A stretch of DNA of 38,309 nucleotides from COE1 sp045579665 (GTDB taxonomy: Bacteria > Bacillota > Clostridia > Lachnospirales > Lachnospiraceae). The position numbers and the translations under genes are program-made. Below are positions 1-6,760 of the stretch, piece after piece. Below the pieces are notes generated by a model, which was not told the origin of the DNA, searched no databases, and saw only the letters and a program-made list of their open reading frames with translations. Location: the NCBI GenBank assembly GCA_045579665.1, contig JAZNMO010000158.1, positions 1-38,309 on the forward strand, written 5' to 3'. Numbering within the stretch: the stretch's first letter is position 1; every line of letters starts with the position of its first letter.

Positions 1-27
1 TCCTTTACTTCGTGAATTTCAGCCTAT

Positions 28-63
28 GGTAATATTTTTGGTAATATTTTATCATATATTACC
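28..63. repeat. GGTAATAT direct and inverted repeat at the left edge
   Basis: GGTAATAT occurs at 28-35 and again at 40-47, and its inverse ATATTACC lies at 56-63, giving an 8-bp palindrome with an 8-base loop plus one extra direct copy. It lies beyond the stop of the response regulator gene. It could be an operator for a gene to the left of the window. It has no GC-rich stem and no clear T-run, so a terminator is unlikely. The rest of 1-123 shows no gene. Confidence 0.4.
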
Positions 64-123
64 ACATAACAAAAGCGATTTTCCTTAGTGTTTATGCGGT
101 GTTCAAGGCTTTTTGTCTTGCCC

Positions 124-813
124 TTACACCTTAAACCGATATCCTACACCCCAGATAGTCTCAATATACTGAGGCTTTGAGGTATCCACTTCAATCTTCT
201 CACGAATCTTCTTGATATGAACTGTGACAGTTGCAATATCACCGATAGAATCCATGTCCCAAATCTCTCTAAATAGCTCTTCCTTGGTAAATACATGGTT
301 TGGATTCTCTGCAAGGAAAGTCAATAAATCAAATTCTTTTGTTGTAAAAGGTCTCTCCACATCATCTACAAATACTCTTCTTGCGGTCTTATCAATGCGG
401 ATTCCTCTGATTTCGACCATATCATTTTCCTTTGTATGCGTGCCTACCAGACGATTATATCTTGCCATATGTGCCTTTACACGAGCCACTAACTCACTTG
501 GACTAAATGGTTTCGTCAGATAGTCATCTGCTCCAAGACCAAGTCCACGAATCTTATCAATATCATCCTTCTTAGCTGATACCATTAGAATCGGAACATT
601 CTTCTCTTCGCGAATACGCTTACAAATCTCAAAACCATCAATACCTGGAAGCATTAAATCAAGAATAATCAAATCAAAATTCTCCTTCAATGCTGTAGCC
701 AGTCCTGTATCTCCGCTATTTTCAATCATTACTTCAAAGTCATTTAGCTCCAAATAATCCTTCTCTAAATCTGCAATTGCTTCTTCATCTTCAATAATTA
801 ATATCCTACTCAT
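124..813 (-). CDS. OmpR-family response regulator
   Basis: This 229-aa protein has an N-terminal receiver domain (about residues 1-120) and a C-terminal winged-helix DNA-binding domain (about 130-228). The phospho-acceptor is Asp52 in LDLMLPG, with acidic residues after LIIEDE at the N-terminus and the switch Lys in LTKPF. The C-terminal part has the OmpR/PhoB pattern, including FTTKEFDLL and the ending WGVGYRF. Length is normal for the family. It lies 23 bases downstream of the histidine kinase gene on the same strand, so the two form a kinase-first operon and a cognate pair. The target genes cannot be told from sequence. Start chosen at MSRILIIEDE, which has an AAAGGAT-like ribosome site. 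Confidence 0.93.
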   Translation of the reverse strand: MSRILIIEDEEAIADLEKDYLELNDFEVMIENSGDTGLATALKENFDLIILDLMLPGIDGFEICKRIREEKNVPILMVSAKKDDIDKIRGLGLGADDYLTKPFSPSELVARVKAHMARYNRLVGTHTKENDMVEIRGIRIDKTARRVFVDDVERPFTTKEFDLLTFLAENPNHVFTKEELFREIWDMDSIGDIATVTVHIKKIREKIEVDTSKPQYIETIWGVGYRFKV

Positions 814-836
814 ACTATCTATATCCTTTCTACCTT

Positions 837-1973
837 CTAATCAATATCAACAGTTACGTCTTCTCTCTCTTCATGCTTACGAATCACAAAATGAATACAG
901 GTGCCTTCGCCTTCTTTGCTGGTTGCCCAGATATATCCTCCATGATCCTCTATAATCTTCTTAACGATACTCAAACCAATACCACTGCCACCCTGCGTTG
1001 AATTACGCGATGCATCCGTTCTGTAAAATCTCTCAAAAATATTACCAATATCCTTAGCAGCAATGCCCTTACCATCATCTTCAATCTCAATTCTGACTGA
1101 CTCTCCCTCATCTAAGATGCGGATATCAATCTCACCATGGCTATGACCCATATATTTCACACTGTTGCTGATAATGTTATTAATTACCTTTTTCATCTGC
1201 TCAGGGTCTGCCACAATACAGGTATTAGTCGGTGCAAGATTCGTATAGTTAAGCTTAATCTCCTTGGACTCAAGGTCAAGGCCAACCTCCTCTACACAAT
1301 CCTCAAAGTAATCTGCCACATTAATAATGTGGAAATGATATGGTATCTTATTGGAATCAATTCCTGAATAAATCGTAAGCTCATTAATCAACCTATCCAT
1401 GTCATTTGCCTTATTATAAATAGTCTTGATATACTTATCCATCTTCTCCGGAGTATCGGCAACGCCATCCATGATACCCTCTACATATCCCTTTATAGAA
1501 GTAATCGGTGTCTTCAAATCATGTGTAATATTGCTGACAAGCTCTTTACTCTTCTTCTCATTTTGTGCCTTTTCTTCTGCATTCTCTTTCAGGCGAAGAC
1601 GCATCTGCTCGTAATTCTGATATAAATCATTGATTTCGCCCTTTCCTTCTATCTGAAGCCTGTAGTCAAAATTACCTGCCGCAATCTTCTGCATCGCATG
1701 ACTTAACTCCTTAATTGGCTGGTAAATATCTTTATTCACCCATGCAGTAATCAGCGTACCCACAAGAATCAAAATCACAATCATGGAAATGATTAAATTC
1801 CCCATCAAACGCTTATTAATCATCGCACCAATCATGATATCCTCTTTGGTTAACTCACCAATAATATCAATATTCTCATGATAACCAATTCCTACAAAGG
1901 CCATCAAAAATAAAATTAATGGGACAAATACAATCGTTACAAATAATATACCCATTTTAGTTTTTAATTTCAT
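837..1973 (-). CDS. Membrane sensor histidine kinase (HAMP, HisKA, HATPase)
   Basis: A 378-aa class I sensor kinase. Membrane segments lie at about residues 9-30 and 58-78, with only a short extracytoplasmic loop (about 31-57) between them. This suggests sensing of an envelope or membrane signal rather than a large soluble ligand. A HAMP region (about 79-132) follows. The H-box carries His151 (NITHDLKTPITS), the N-box Asn270, the G1 box DDGKGI (299-304), the F-box ERFYRTD and the G2 box GGSGIGL (328-334), so all catalytic elements are present. It would autophosphorylate His151 and pass phosphate to Asp52 of the response regulator encoded just downstream. A TACAAT -10 with an upstream TG (2009-2014, minus) lies in front of it. 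It is divergent from perR. Confidence 0.93.
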   Translation of the reverse strand: MKLKTKMGILFVTIVFVPLILFLMAFVGIGYHENIDIIGELTKEDIMIGAMINKRLMGNLIISMIVILILVGTLITAWVNKDIYQPIKELSHAMQKIAAGNFDYRLQIEGKGEINDLYQNYEQMRLRLKENAEEKAQNEKKSKELVSNITHDLKTPITSIKGYVEGIMDGVADTPEKMDKYIKTIYNKANDMDRLINELTIYSGIDSNKIPYHFHIINVADYFEDCVEEVGLDLESKEIKLNYTNLAPTNTCIVADPEQMKKVINNIISNSVKYMGHSHGEIDIRILDEGESVRIEIEDDGKGIAAKDIGNIFERFYRTDASRNSTQGGSGIGLSIVKKIIEDHGGYIWATSKEGEGTCIHFVIRKHEEREDVTVDID

Positions 1974-2075
1974 ATGAAAGCTATCCTTTCGAAAGTTTTT
2001 CTACTATGATTGTACCACATCCACTTCATTAGAATAGGCTTTTCAATTATTCTTAATTTTTTTTTAATTTAATTA

Positions 2076-2104
2076 TTGACAAGTTTATATATTCAGAATA
2101 TAAT
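2076..2104 (+). promoter_or_regulatory. sigma-A promoter of perR
   Basis: TTGACA (2076-2081) and TATAAT (2099-2104) are perfect consensus hexamers separated by 17 bases, one of the best promoters in the window. The start point would fall at about 2111, inside the palindrome at 2108-2120. Confidence 0.85.
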
Positions 2105-2107
2105 AAC

Positions 2108-2120
2108 AGTAATCATTACT
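2108..2120. promoter_or_regulatory. PerR/Fur-box-like operator
   Basis: AGTAATCATTACT is a perfect 6-1-6 palindrome with the TAATNATTA core of the known Per box (TTATAATNATTATAA). It starts four bases after the -10 box and covers the expected transcription start, a classic repressor position. The gene it controls encodes a PerR-type regulator, so autoregulation is the simplest reading. Binding is inferred from the similarity only. Confidence 0.65.
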
Positions 2121-2156
2121 ACTATGATTAACATACAGCGAGGGGAAGTGATACAA

Positions 2157-2549
2157 ATGATTATGAAGCATAGTCGTCAACGAACTGCGATTGAAGCATT
2201 TCTTAAGACTAGAAAGGACCATCCGACAGCCGATGTAGTATATCAGCATGTCAGACAGGAGTTTCCGAATATTAGTCTTGGCACTGTTTATCGCAATCTG
2301 ACACAGTTATCCGATGCAGGAATGATTAGTCGATTACATTTTAACGAGATTAATACCGACTGCTTCGATGCAACTACGGCTTCCCATCAGCATTTTGTAT
2401 GTTCCGGGTGCCACGCCGTGAGTGACATTGAAATGAGTGATATGTCATATATTAAGGAAGAAGCAGCCAAAAATTTTAATGGTAGAATCGACAGCTGTAA
2501 CATTTATTTTACAGGTCTTTGTCCGAGCTGCCTTACAAAAACTGAATAA
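2157..2549 (+). CDS. perR: Fur-family peroxide-sensing repressor, PerR-like
   Basis: A 130-aa Fur-family protein with an N-terminal winged helix (about 1-70; LGTVYRNLTQL recognition region) and a C-terminal dimerisation domain. Structural zinc ligands are the CSGC (82, 85) and CPSC (122, 125) pairs. Regulatory metal ligands that align with B. subtilis PerR are His31, Asp71, His77, His79 and Asp90. An Asp at the last position is typical of PerR, where Fur usually has Glu. In PerR, iron-catalysed oxidation of the histidines releases DNA under peroxide stress. The start at 2157 is preferred over the longer frame because AGGGG lies at 2141-2145 and the -35 box overlaps the longer start. The rubrerythrin gene follows 66 bases downstream. 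Confidence 0.85.
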   Translation: MIMKHSRQRTAIEAFLKTRKDHPTADVVYQHVRQEFPNISLGTVYRNLTQLSDAGMISRLHFNEINTDCFDATTASHQHFVCSGCHAVSDIEMSDMSYIKEEAAKNFNGRIDSCNIYFTGLCPSCLTKTE

Positions 2550-2572
2550 AATGTGTGATTAATGTGATTTTA

Positions 2573-2590
2573 GCAGATACTAATATCTGC
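2573..2590 (+). other. Intercistronic hairpin between perR and rubrerythrin
   Basis: GCAGATA (2573-2579), loop CTAA, TATCTGC (2584-2590) is a perfect 7-bp stem-loop without a T-run. It lies just before the rubrerythrin ribosome site (GGAGGA, 2603-2608). It is not a convincing terminator. It may stabilise or process the downstream message. Confidence 0.45.
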
Positions 2591-2615
2591 AAGAAAAGAA
2601 ATGGAGGATATGTTT

Positions 2616-3155
2616 ATGAAGTATGTATGTAGTGTATGTGGTTATGTTCATGAGGGAGATGCAGCACCTGAGAAGTGCCCACAGTGTGGAGTTCCAGCTG
2701 AGAAGTTTACAGCACAGGGTGGTGAGAAGACATGGGCAGCTGAGCATGTTGTTGGTGTAGCTCAGGGTGTTAGAGAAGACATCATTGAGGATTTAAGAGC
2801 TAACTACATGGGTGAGTGTACAGAAGTAGGTATGTATCTTGCAATGGCAAGAGTTGCTCATAGAGAAGGTTATCCTGAGATTGGATTATACTGGGAGAAG
2901 GCAGCTTGGGAAGAGGCTGAGCATGCTGCTAAGTTCGCAGAGTTACTTGGTGAGGTGGTAACACCTTCTACAAAGAAGAATCTTGAGATGAGAGTTGACG
3001 CTGAGAACGGCGCAACAGCAGGTAAGTTTGACCTTGCTAAGCGTGCAAAAGAGCTTAACCTTGACGCTATTCATGATACAGTACATGAGATGGCTAGAGA
3101 TGAGGCTAGACATGGTAAGGCGTTTGAGGGATTGTTAAAGAGATACTTTAACTAA
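2616..3155 (+). CDS. Reverse rubrerythrin
   Basis: A 179-aa non-haem iron protein with its domains in the reverse order to classical rubrerythrin. An N-terminal rubredoxin-like Fe(SCys)4 site (Cys5, Cys8, Cys21, Cys24; CSVCGYVHEGD and CPQCG) precedes a ferritin-like four-helix diiron domain (about 50-178). Glu/His metal motifs are seen in EEAEH (about 89-93) and DEARH (about 162-166). Reverse rubrerythrins of clostridia reduce hydrogen peroxide and oxygen with electrons from NADH via rubredoxin partners. The start at 2616 is chosen because GGAGGA sits 7 bases upstream; the longer frame would begin inside that ribosome site. It is downstream of perR, so PerR control is likely. A decayed partial copy of its C-terminal coding region lies at about 4218-4290. 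Confidence 0.92.
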   Translation: MKYVCSVCGYVHEGDAAPEKCPQCGVPAEKFTAQGGEKTWAAEHVVGVAQGVREDIIEDLRANYMGECTEVGMYLAMARVAHREGYPEIGLYWEKAAWEEAEHAAKFAELLGEVVTPSTKKNLEMRVDAENGATAGKFDLAKRAKELNLDAIHDTVHEMARDEARHGKAFEGLLKRYFN

Positions 3156-3164
3156 ATATGTTCA

Positions 3165-3196
3165 ACAGGGTGTATGTGTTCCATACACCCTGTTTT
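3165..3196 (+). terminator. Terminator after rubrerythrin
   Basis: ACAGGGTGTATG (3165-3176) pairs with CATACACCCTGT (3182-3193), a 12-bp perfect stem followed by TTT. It lies ten bases past the rubrerythrin stop and four bases before the end of the convergent lipoprotein gene. Confidence 0.85.
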
Positions 3197-3199
3197 GCA

Positions 3200-3847
3200 C
3201 TATTCCATTGCATCCGTATCGAACAATATCATTTCCAAATTAAGCAAATCTTCTTCATTTGGATAATATACATTATTCTTCAACGCCACTCTAACTGTGG
3301 TTGTCGCAGGCTCATCATAAGTAACTAAGGCAAGAGCCTCATCCATACATGTTATTGCAGTCATCAATATTTCCTTTGCCTGTTCTGCCTCTGTAGGAGG
3401 ATTGGCTTCCCACTCTGTATTCAATTCTGTCAATTTTTTAAGATACAATTCCATAGTTGGCGCATAGATATTCATCTGCTCATATGTAACAGTTACCAAA
3501 TAGTCATTATTCTCCTGCAATACAGCATCTCCTACTGTATATCTTACACCTGCCAGCATCTTAGCAAACACTTCTCTGCTTGTTGCTATCTCTTCCTCTG
3601 TAATTCCCCTATCGCTACTGAGTCCCATCGCTGCCACTTCCGCATCAAGCCCCTGTTCGTATAGTACTGTTGCCTCCTCGGCACTTCCTATCTTCATCTG
3701 TACAAAAGCTGTGGAATCATTCTTATATGAATTATCCAACAAAGCATTCAAATATCCCGATGCGTCAAAGGTTGTACCGCAGCCACTAAGCGAAATCAAG
3801 AAAAATGCACTCATCAGAATCAATACCATCATTTTTAATTTTTTCAT
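3200..3847 (-). CDS. Putative lipoprotein of unknown function
   Basis: A 215-aa protein with a lipoprotein signal: Lys-rich start, hydrophobic stretch and lipobox LSGC with Cys23 as the lipidated residue. The mature part is helical and acidic with no catalytic motif that I recognise; its composition resembles the DUF5105-type small lipoproteins of clostridia, but this is a weak resemblance. It would sit on the outer face of the membrane. The ribosome site GAGGAGAG precedes the start by a normal distance. It stands alone: the neighbouring rubrerythrin is convergent and the upstream region is non-coding. No partner indicates its role. Confidence 0.75.
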   Translation of the reverse strand: MKKLKMMVLILMSAFFLISLSGCGTTFDASGYLNALLDNSYKNDSTAFVQMKIGSAEEATVLYEQGLDAEVAAMGLSSDRGITEEEIATSREVFAKMLAGVRYTVGDAVLQENNDYLVTVTYEQMNIYAPTMELYLKKLTELNTEWEANPPTEAEQAKEILMTAITCMDEALALVTYDEPATTTVRVALKNNVYYPNEEDLLNLEMILFDTDAME

Positions 3848-3949
3848 AGCTTACTCTCCTCACATAAATAAATCCTTTTATTTTTTAAAGTTATGTTAAC
3901 ATAACCCTCAAAAACATACAATGCATATTGCTTGAATAGAACAAGCATA

Positions 3950-3967
3950 TGACCCATGACTGGGTCA
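3950..3967. repeat. TGACCCA palindrome 1
   Basis: TGACCCA (3950-3956), TGAC, TGGGTCA (3961-3967): a perfect 7-bp inverted repeat with a 4-base centre. The same half-site recurs at 3989-4008, 4081-4110 and 4133-4139. Confidence 0.7.
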
Positions 3968-3988
3968 TTAGACAATATAAATTAAATG

Positions 3989-4008
3989 TGACCCAATTAA
4001 TTGGGCCA
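3989..4008. repeat. TGACCCA palindrome 2
   Basis: CCCAATTAATTGGG (3992-4005) is a perfect 14-bp palindrome flanked by TGA and CCA, so it reads as TGACCCA facing a one-base variant of its inverse. Confidence 0.65.
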
Positions 4009-4080
4009 TAATTAGCCAATTCTGCTTTATGACCAAATATATTATCATTATGATATCTATTTTCACTCATATGCAGTTCA

Positions 4081-4114
4081 AGACCCATTTTCTCTATAAA
4101 AAATGGGTCTTTTC
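4081..4114 (+). terminator. Orphan terminator-like hairpin
   Basis: AGACCCATTTT (4081-4091) pairs with AAAATGGGTCT (4100-4110), an 11-bp stem followed by TTTT. It has the form of a rho-independent terminator on the plus strand, but no recognised plus-strand gene precedes it. Its stem also carries the GACCCA motif of the neighbouring palindromes, so it may instead be another element of that set or end an unrecognised small RNA. Confidence 0.5.
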
Positions 4115-4217
4115 ATATTTATGGCGCTACAATGACCCAAACAGCCTCTGCATAATATTTCAATTAGTTGCGAGAATATACCTCATATGTTCTACTCATA
4201 TACAGGGTGTATCGATG

Positions 4218-4290
4218 AACTGCAACTTGCATGCTATCCACGATACAGTGCATGAAATGACTAGAAATAAGGCAAAACATGGAAAAAGGC
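4218..4290 (+). pseudogene. Remnant of a rubrerythrin C-terminal coding region
   Basis: Translation gives LHAIHDTVHEMTRNKAKHGK (4227-4286), which matches LDAIHDTVHEMARDEARHGK of the intact reverse rubrerythrin at 2616-3155 in most positions, including the spacing of His and Glu residues. After this stretch a frameshift and the terminator hairpin begin. The upstream part of the gene is missing. The match is too long and too ordered for chance. It is either a degraded second rubrerythrin gene or a partial duplication. The bases just before it (TACAGGGTGTAT, 4201-4212) also resemble the start of the terminator that follows the intact gene. Confidence 0.7.
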
Positions 4291-4327
4291 GTTATCCCGG
4301 GATATATCCCCAAGGTAACGCCTTTTC
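4284..4327 (-). terminator. Terminator of the cellulase gene
   Basis: AAAAGGCGTTA and TAACGCCTTTT form a long GC-containing stem around a loop that has its own CCCGGGATATATCCCC symmetry. Read on the minus strand it lies nine bases past the cellulase stop and ends in a T-run (CCTTTTT). It could also work in the other direction. Confidence 0.85.
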
Positions 4328-4335
4328 TTATCATT

Positions 4336-6486
4336 CTAATTTACCTTTTCAATTGTAAGGTAAAGATCTGTTGTTCCACTTCCCATCCACCACATCGATA
4401 CATAGATTGTGTTACAACCATCATATGGTACTACCATATCTAATGTTACTGATGCATTGTTTGAGCTGTCATTTGAGTAGCTTTCTGAAACCCATGATGT
4501 GCTTCCGTTTACATTTGTTATCATTCCTAAACTACCACCGTAGTATGTGTTGCCCTTGAAGTCTGCTGTAATCTTAACTTCATCGCCTACTGCAAGGCCT
4601 GAAATATAATCATTTAAGTTAAATGAATACTCTGCCTGTGAGGTATATGTATGTACATACTTGTTTGATACTGCTGTTGATGAACCTGTAGAGCCTGATG
4701 ATGTTGATGACTCTACCTCTGAGCTCTCTTCTACTGAAGATGACTCTACTGTTGAGCTCTCTTCTACTGTCGAAGACTCTTCTACCTCTGAACTCTCTTC
4801 TACTGAAGATGACTCTACTGTTGAGCTCTCTTCTACTGTCGAAGACTCCTCTACCTCTGAGCTTTCTACCTCTGCTTCACCTGCTCTTGTTACATCTAAG
4901 TATAAATCTACAGAACCATTTCCAAACCACCACATTTGTACCTGTACTGTGTCGTTTGATGAATATGGTACTACCATATCAAATGTTGCTGATGCATTAT
5001 TGTTTGAATCACTTGAGAATGATGAGCTTGCCCATGAAATATTTCCATTCTCTCCTGAGTTTCCGCATATAGCTCCGCCATACCATGTGTTACCCTTTAA
5101 GGTTGCTTTAATCGTTACTTCATCTCCAACCTGTACATTTGGAATATAATCACTTAACTTTACTTCATAATTTGTCTGTGATGTGAAGGTATAAGCCTTA
5201 TCACCGGATGCTGAAGGTGTTGAGCTTGACTCTTCTGAACTTTCCTCTTCTGTAGTACCTTCAGAATCTGACCCTGATGAATCCGAGCTATAAACTCCCA
5301 TAATTGTATCAATAACACTCTGCTGAGTTACTGTGCATGAGCTTCTATCAAAAAGGCCAAAGCCATGTGTTCCATTATAACCATTATCCCACCATACAGG
5401 CACACAACCATATGACTTCGCATACGTGCATACCTTCTTCGTCCACTCTACTCTGCTTGCAAGATTATTGGAATCATAAGCTGACTTATCAATTGCCCCA
5501 TACTCTCCGATAACAACAGGATAACCCTTGCTAACAAAGGTTGAATACATATTGGAAAGCTGTGTCTTCAAGAAAGACTCATCTCCATAGCTTGCTACCT
5601 TTGAACTGTCTGTTGCAGCACTTCCCCACTGCGTAGTTGTTCCACTCTCTTCTCCACAGAATCCCCATGGGTCATAGTAATGAACAGAAATCATAATTCT
5701 CTGCTCATTTGAAGAAATAGAGCTTGAACGGTAGCTGTCTGTCGGAAGCTCGAAGCCATAGTTCCCTGCTGTATATTCAATATTTGTATTCCAACCCGGA
5801 ATCAACAACCATCTCTTATCGTTATTACCACCAGTCTGACGTACTGTATCAACAAATATCTGATTATAGTCATTGATGTTGTCATAGTAAGTGGTGTTTG
5901 GCCATCCATATGTTCCATCAAACTCCTCATTCATGGATTCAAATATCAAATGCTCATCATAATCCTTAAACTTTGTGGCAATCTGCTGCCAGCAAGCCTT
6001 GTACTTTGCTTTAATCGTTGTCTGGTCAGAGCCATTACATAAAAGCCATCCACCATCAACAGAATTGTAACCATCTCCATGCATATTGATAATGACATAT
6101 AAGTCATTATTAATACACATATCCACTACTTCCTGAATACGATTTAACCACGAAGCATCAATGGTATAGGAGGAACCGCCTCCTATCTTGCTCAGATAAG
6201 ATATTGGCACTCGAATTGTACGAAATCCTGCATCCTTTACCGTTTTAATCAAATTCTCCGTGATTGTCGGATTCCCCCACGCTGTTTCATAAGGTACTCC
6301 ACTAATAGATGCCTCCAGCTGATTCCCCAGATTCCAGCCTGCACCCATTTCTGCAACAATTTCATCCTGACTTAAGTCAGTAAATGTTGCTGCTTCCACC
6401 GTTTTAAGTGAACTACCTGCACTACCAAGTTCACTTAAAACTACCATTGCTGCTACACATGATGCTACTAATTTTTTGAAACGCAT
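4336..6486 (-). CDS. Secreted GH5 endoglucanase with two C-terminal binding-type modules
   Basis: A 716-aa secreted glycoside hydrolase. A signal peptide (1 to about 32) is followed by a GH5 (clan GH-A) catalytic domain (about 36-400) with the usual GWNLGN motif, His136 in NMHGDG, acid/base Glu187 in SMNEEF, His269-Tyr270 and nucleophile Glu328 in VIGEYG. It should cleave beta-1,4-glucan, or related beta-mannan or xyloglucan, outside the cell. A Ser/Glu linker (about 401-428) leads to a beta-sandwich-like module (about 431-534), a longer repetitive linker (about 537-605) and a second homologous module (about 609-715). The modules share NASxTxDMVVPY and a WW pair and are probably carbohydrate-binding; I cannot assign the family. 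The start at 6486 is chosen over the longer frame because GGAGGAGCT lies directly before it and a signal peptide follows. No dockerin or sorting signal is seen. Confidence 0.92.
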   Translation of the reverse strand: MRFKKLVASCVAAMVVLSELGSAGSSLKTVEAATFTDLSQDEIVAEMGAGWNLGNQLEASISGVPYETAWGNPTITENLIKTVKDAGFRTIRVPISYLSKIGGGSSYTIDASWLNRIQEVVDMCINNDLYVIINMHGDGYNSVDGGWLLCNGSDQTTIKAKYKACWQQIATKFKDYDEHLIFESMNEEFDGTYGWPNTTYYDNINDYNQIFVDTVRQTGGNNDKRWLLIPGWNTNIEYTAGNYGFELPTDSYRSSSISSNEQRIMISVHYYDPWGFCGEESGTTTQWGSAATDSSKVASYGDESFLKTQLSNMYSTFVSKGYPVVIGEYGAIDKSAYDSNNLASRVEWTKKVCTYAKSYGCVPVWWDNGYNGTHGFGLFDRSSCTVTQQSVIDTIMGVYSSDSSGSDSEGTTEEESSEESSSTPSASGDKAYTFTSQTNYEVKLSDYIPNVQVGDEVTIKATLKGNTWYGGAICGNSGENGNISWASSSFSSDSNNNASATFDMVVPYSSNDTVQVQMWWFGNGSVDLYLDVTRAGEAEVESSEVEESSTVEESSTVESSSVEESSEVEESSTVEESSTVESSSVEESSEVESSTSSGSTGSSTAVSNKYVHTYTSQAEYSFNLNDYISGLAVGDEVKITADFKGNTYYGGSLGMITNVNGSTSWVSESYSNDSSNNASVTLDMVVPYDGCNTIYVSMWWMGSGTTDLYLTIEKVN
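4721..4865 (-). repeat. 69-bp tandem repeat in the cellulase linker
   Basis: Two nearly identical 69-bp units (4721-4789 and 4790-4858) and the start of a third encode Glu/Ser/Val-rich linker repeats of 23 residues. The period keeps the frame, so copy number could change by slippage without breaking the enzyme. Confidence 0.85.
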
Positions 6487-6570
6487 AGCTCCTCCTTCTC
6501 TTTTTGCAAAGTTCTCCCGTTTCACTTTGCATAACCCCAATATATTTGTGTCTCTTCTGACACTAACACA

Positions 6571-6599
6571 ATTGTAGCAAAACTGTGTTCATGTGTAAA
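6571..6599 (-). promoter_or_regulatory. sigma-A promoter of the cellulase gene
   Basis: On the minus strand TTTACA (6594-6599) and TACAAT (6571-6576) are 17 bases apart, about 85 bases upstream of the start codon. A partly symmetrical TGTGTC/GACACT/ACACAA stretch (6547-6571) lies just downstream of the -10 and could hold an operator. Confidence 0.65.
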
Positions 6600-6692
6600 G
6601 GCTGTCAGAACTTTCGTTTTATTTTCATTAAATTGCATGATAACTTATGGTTGGTTTTACCAATAATCATTTTTGACTTTTCTATTTTTTTA

Positions 6693-6721
6693 TTGTTTTT
6701 CAGCAAAAATAGTGTTATTAT
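6693..6721 (+). promoter_or_regulatory. Promoter of the propeller-like lipoprotein gene
   Basis: TTGTTT (6693-6698), 17 bases, then TATTAT (6716-6721) with TG at 6713-6714 (extended -10). The start codon is 40 bases downstream. Confidence 0.55.
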
Positions 6722-6760
6722 CTTACAGGTTTAGTAGAGAGCGCAACAAGGAGAGACATT

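Larger units (their letters stand above)
3848..4335. other. Gene-poor interval with TGACCCA palindromes and a gene remnant
   Basis: No intact gene is convincing here; the open frames are short, lack ribosome sites and have no family features. The interval holds a cluster of TGACCCA/TGGGTCA elements (3950-4139), a hairpin with a T-tail (4081-4114), a fragment resembling the rubrerythrin C-terminal coding region (4218-4290) and the terminator of the cellulase gene (4284-4327). It looks like a zone of past rearrangement and decay. Confidence 0.6.

Noticed and set aside
3891..4358. Small genes in the lipoprotein-cellulase gap
   Set aside because: Open frames on both strands run through palindromes and the terminator and lack ribosome sites; only the rubrerythrin-like fragment is meaningful.
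4721..4865. CRISPR array
   Set aside because: The 69-bp units are coding linker repeats without unique spacers.
4661..5149. Plus-strand open frames opposite the cellulase linker
   Set aside because: They are antisense shadows of the Ser/Glu repeat region, with repetitive composition and no ribosome site.
6571..6579. GTAGC operator at the cellulase promoter
   Set aside because: ATTGTAGC here is explained by the -10 box (TACAAT) with only a half-site match to the palindromes at 11592-11639.
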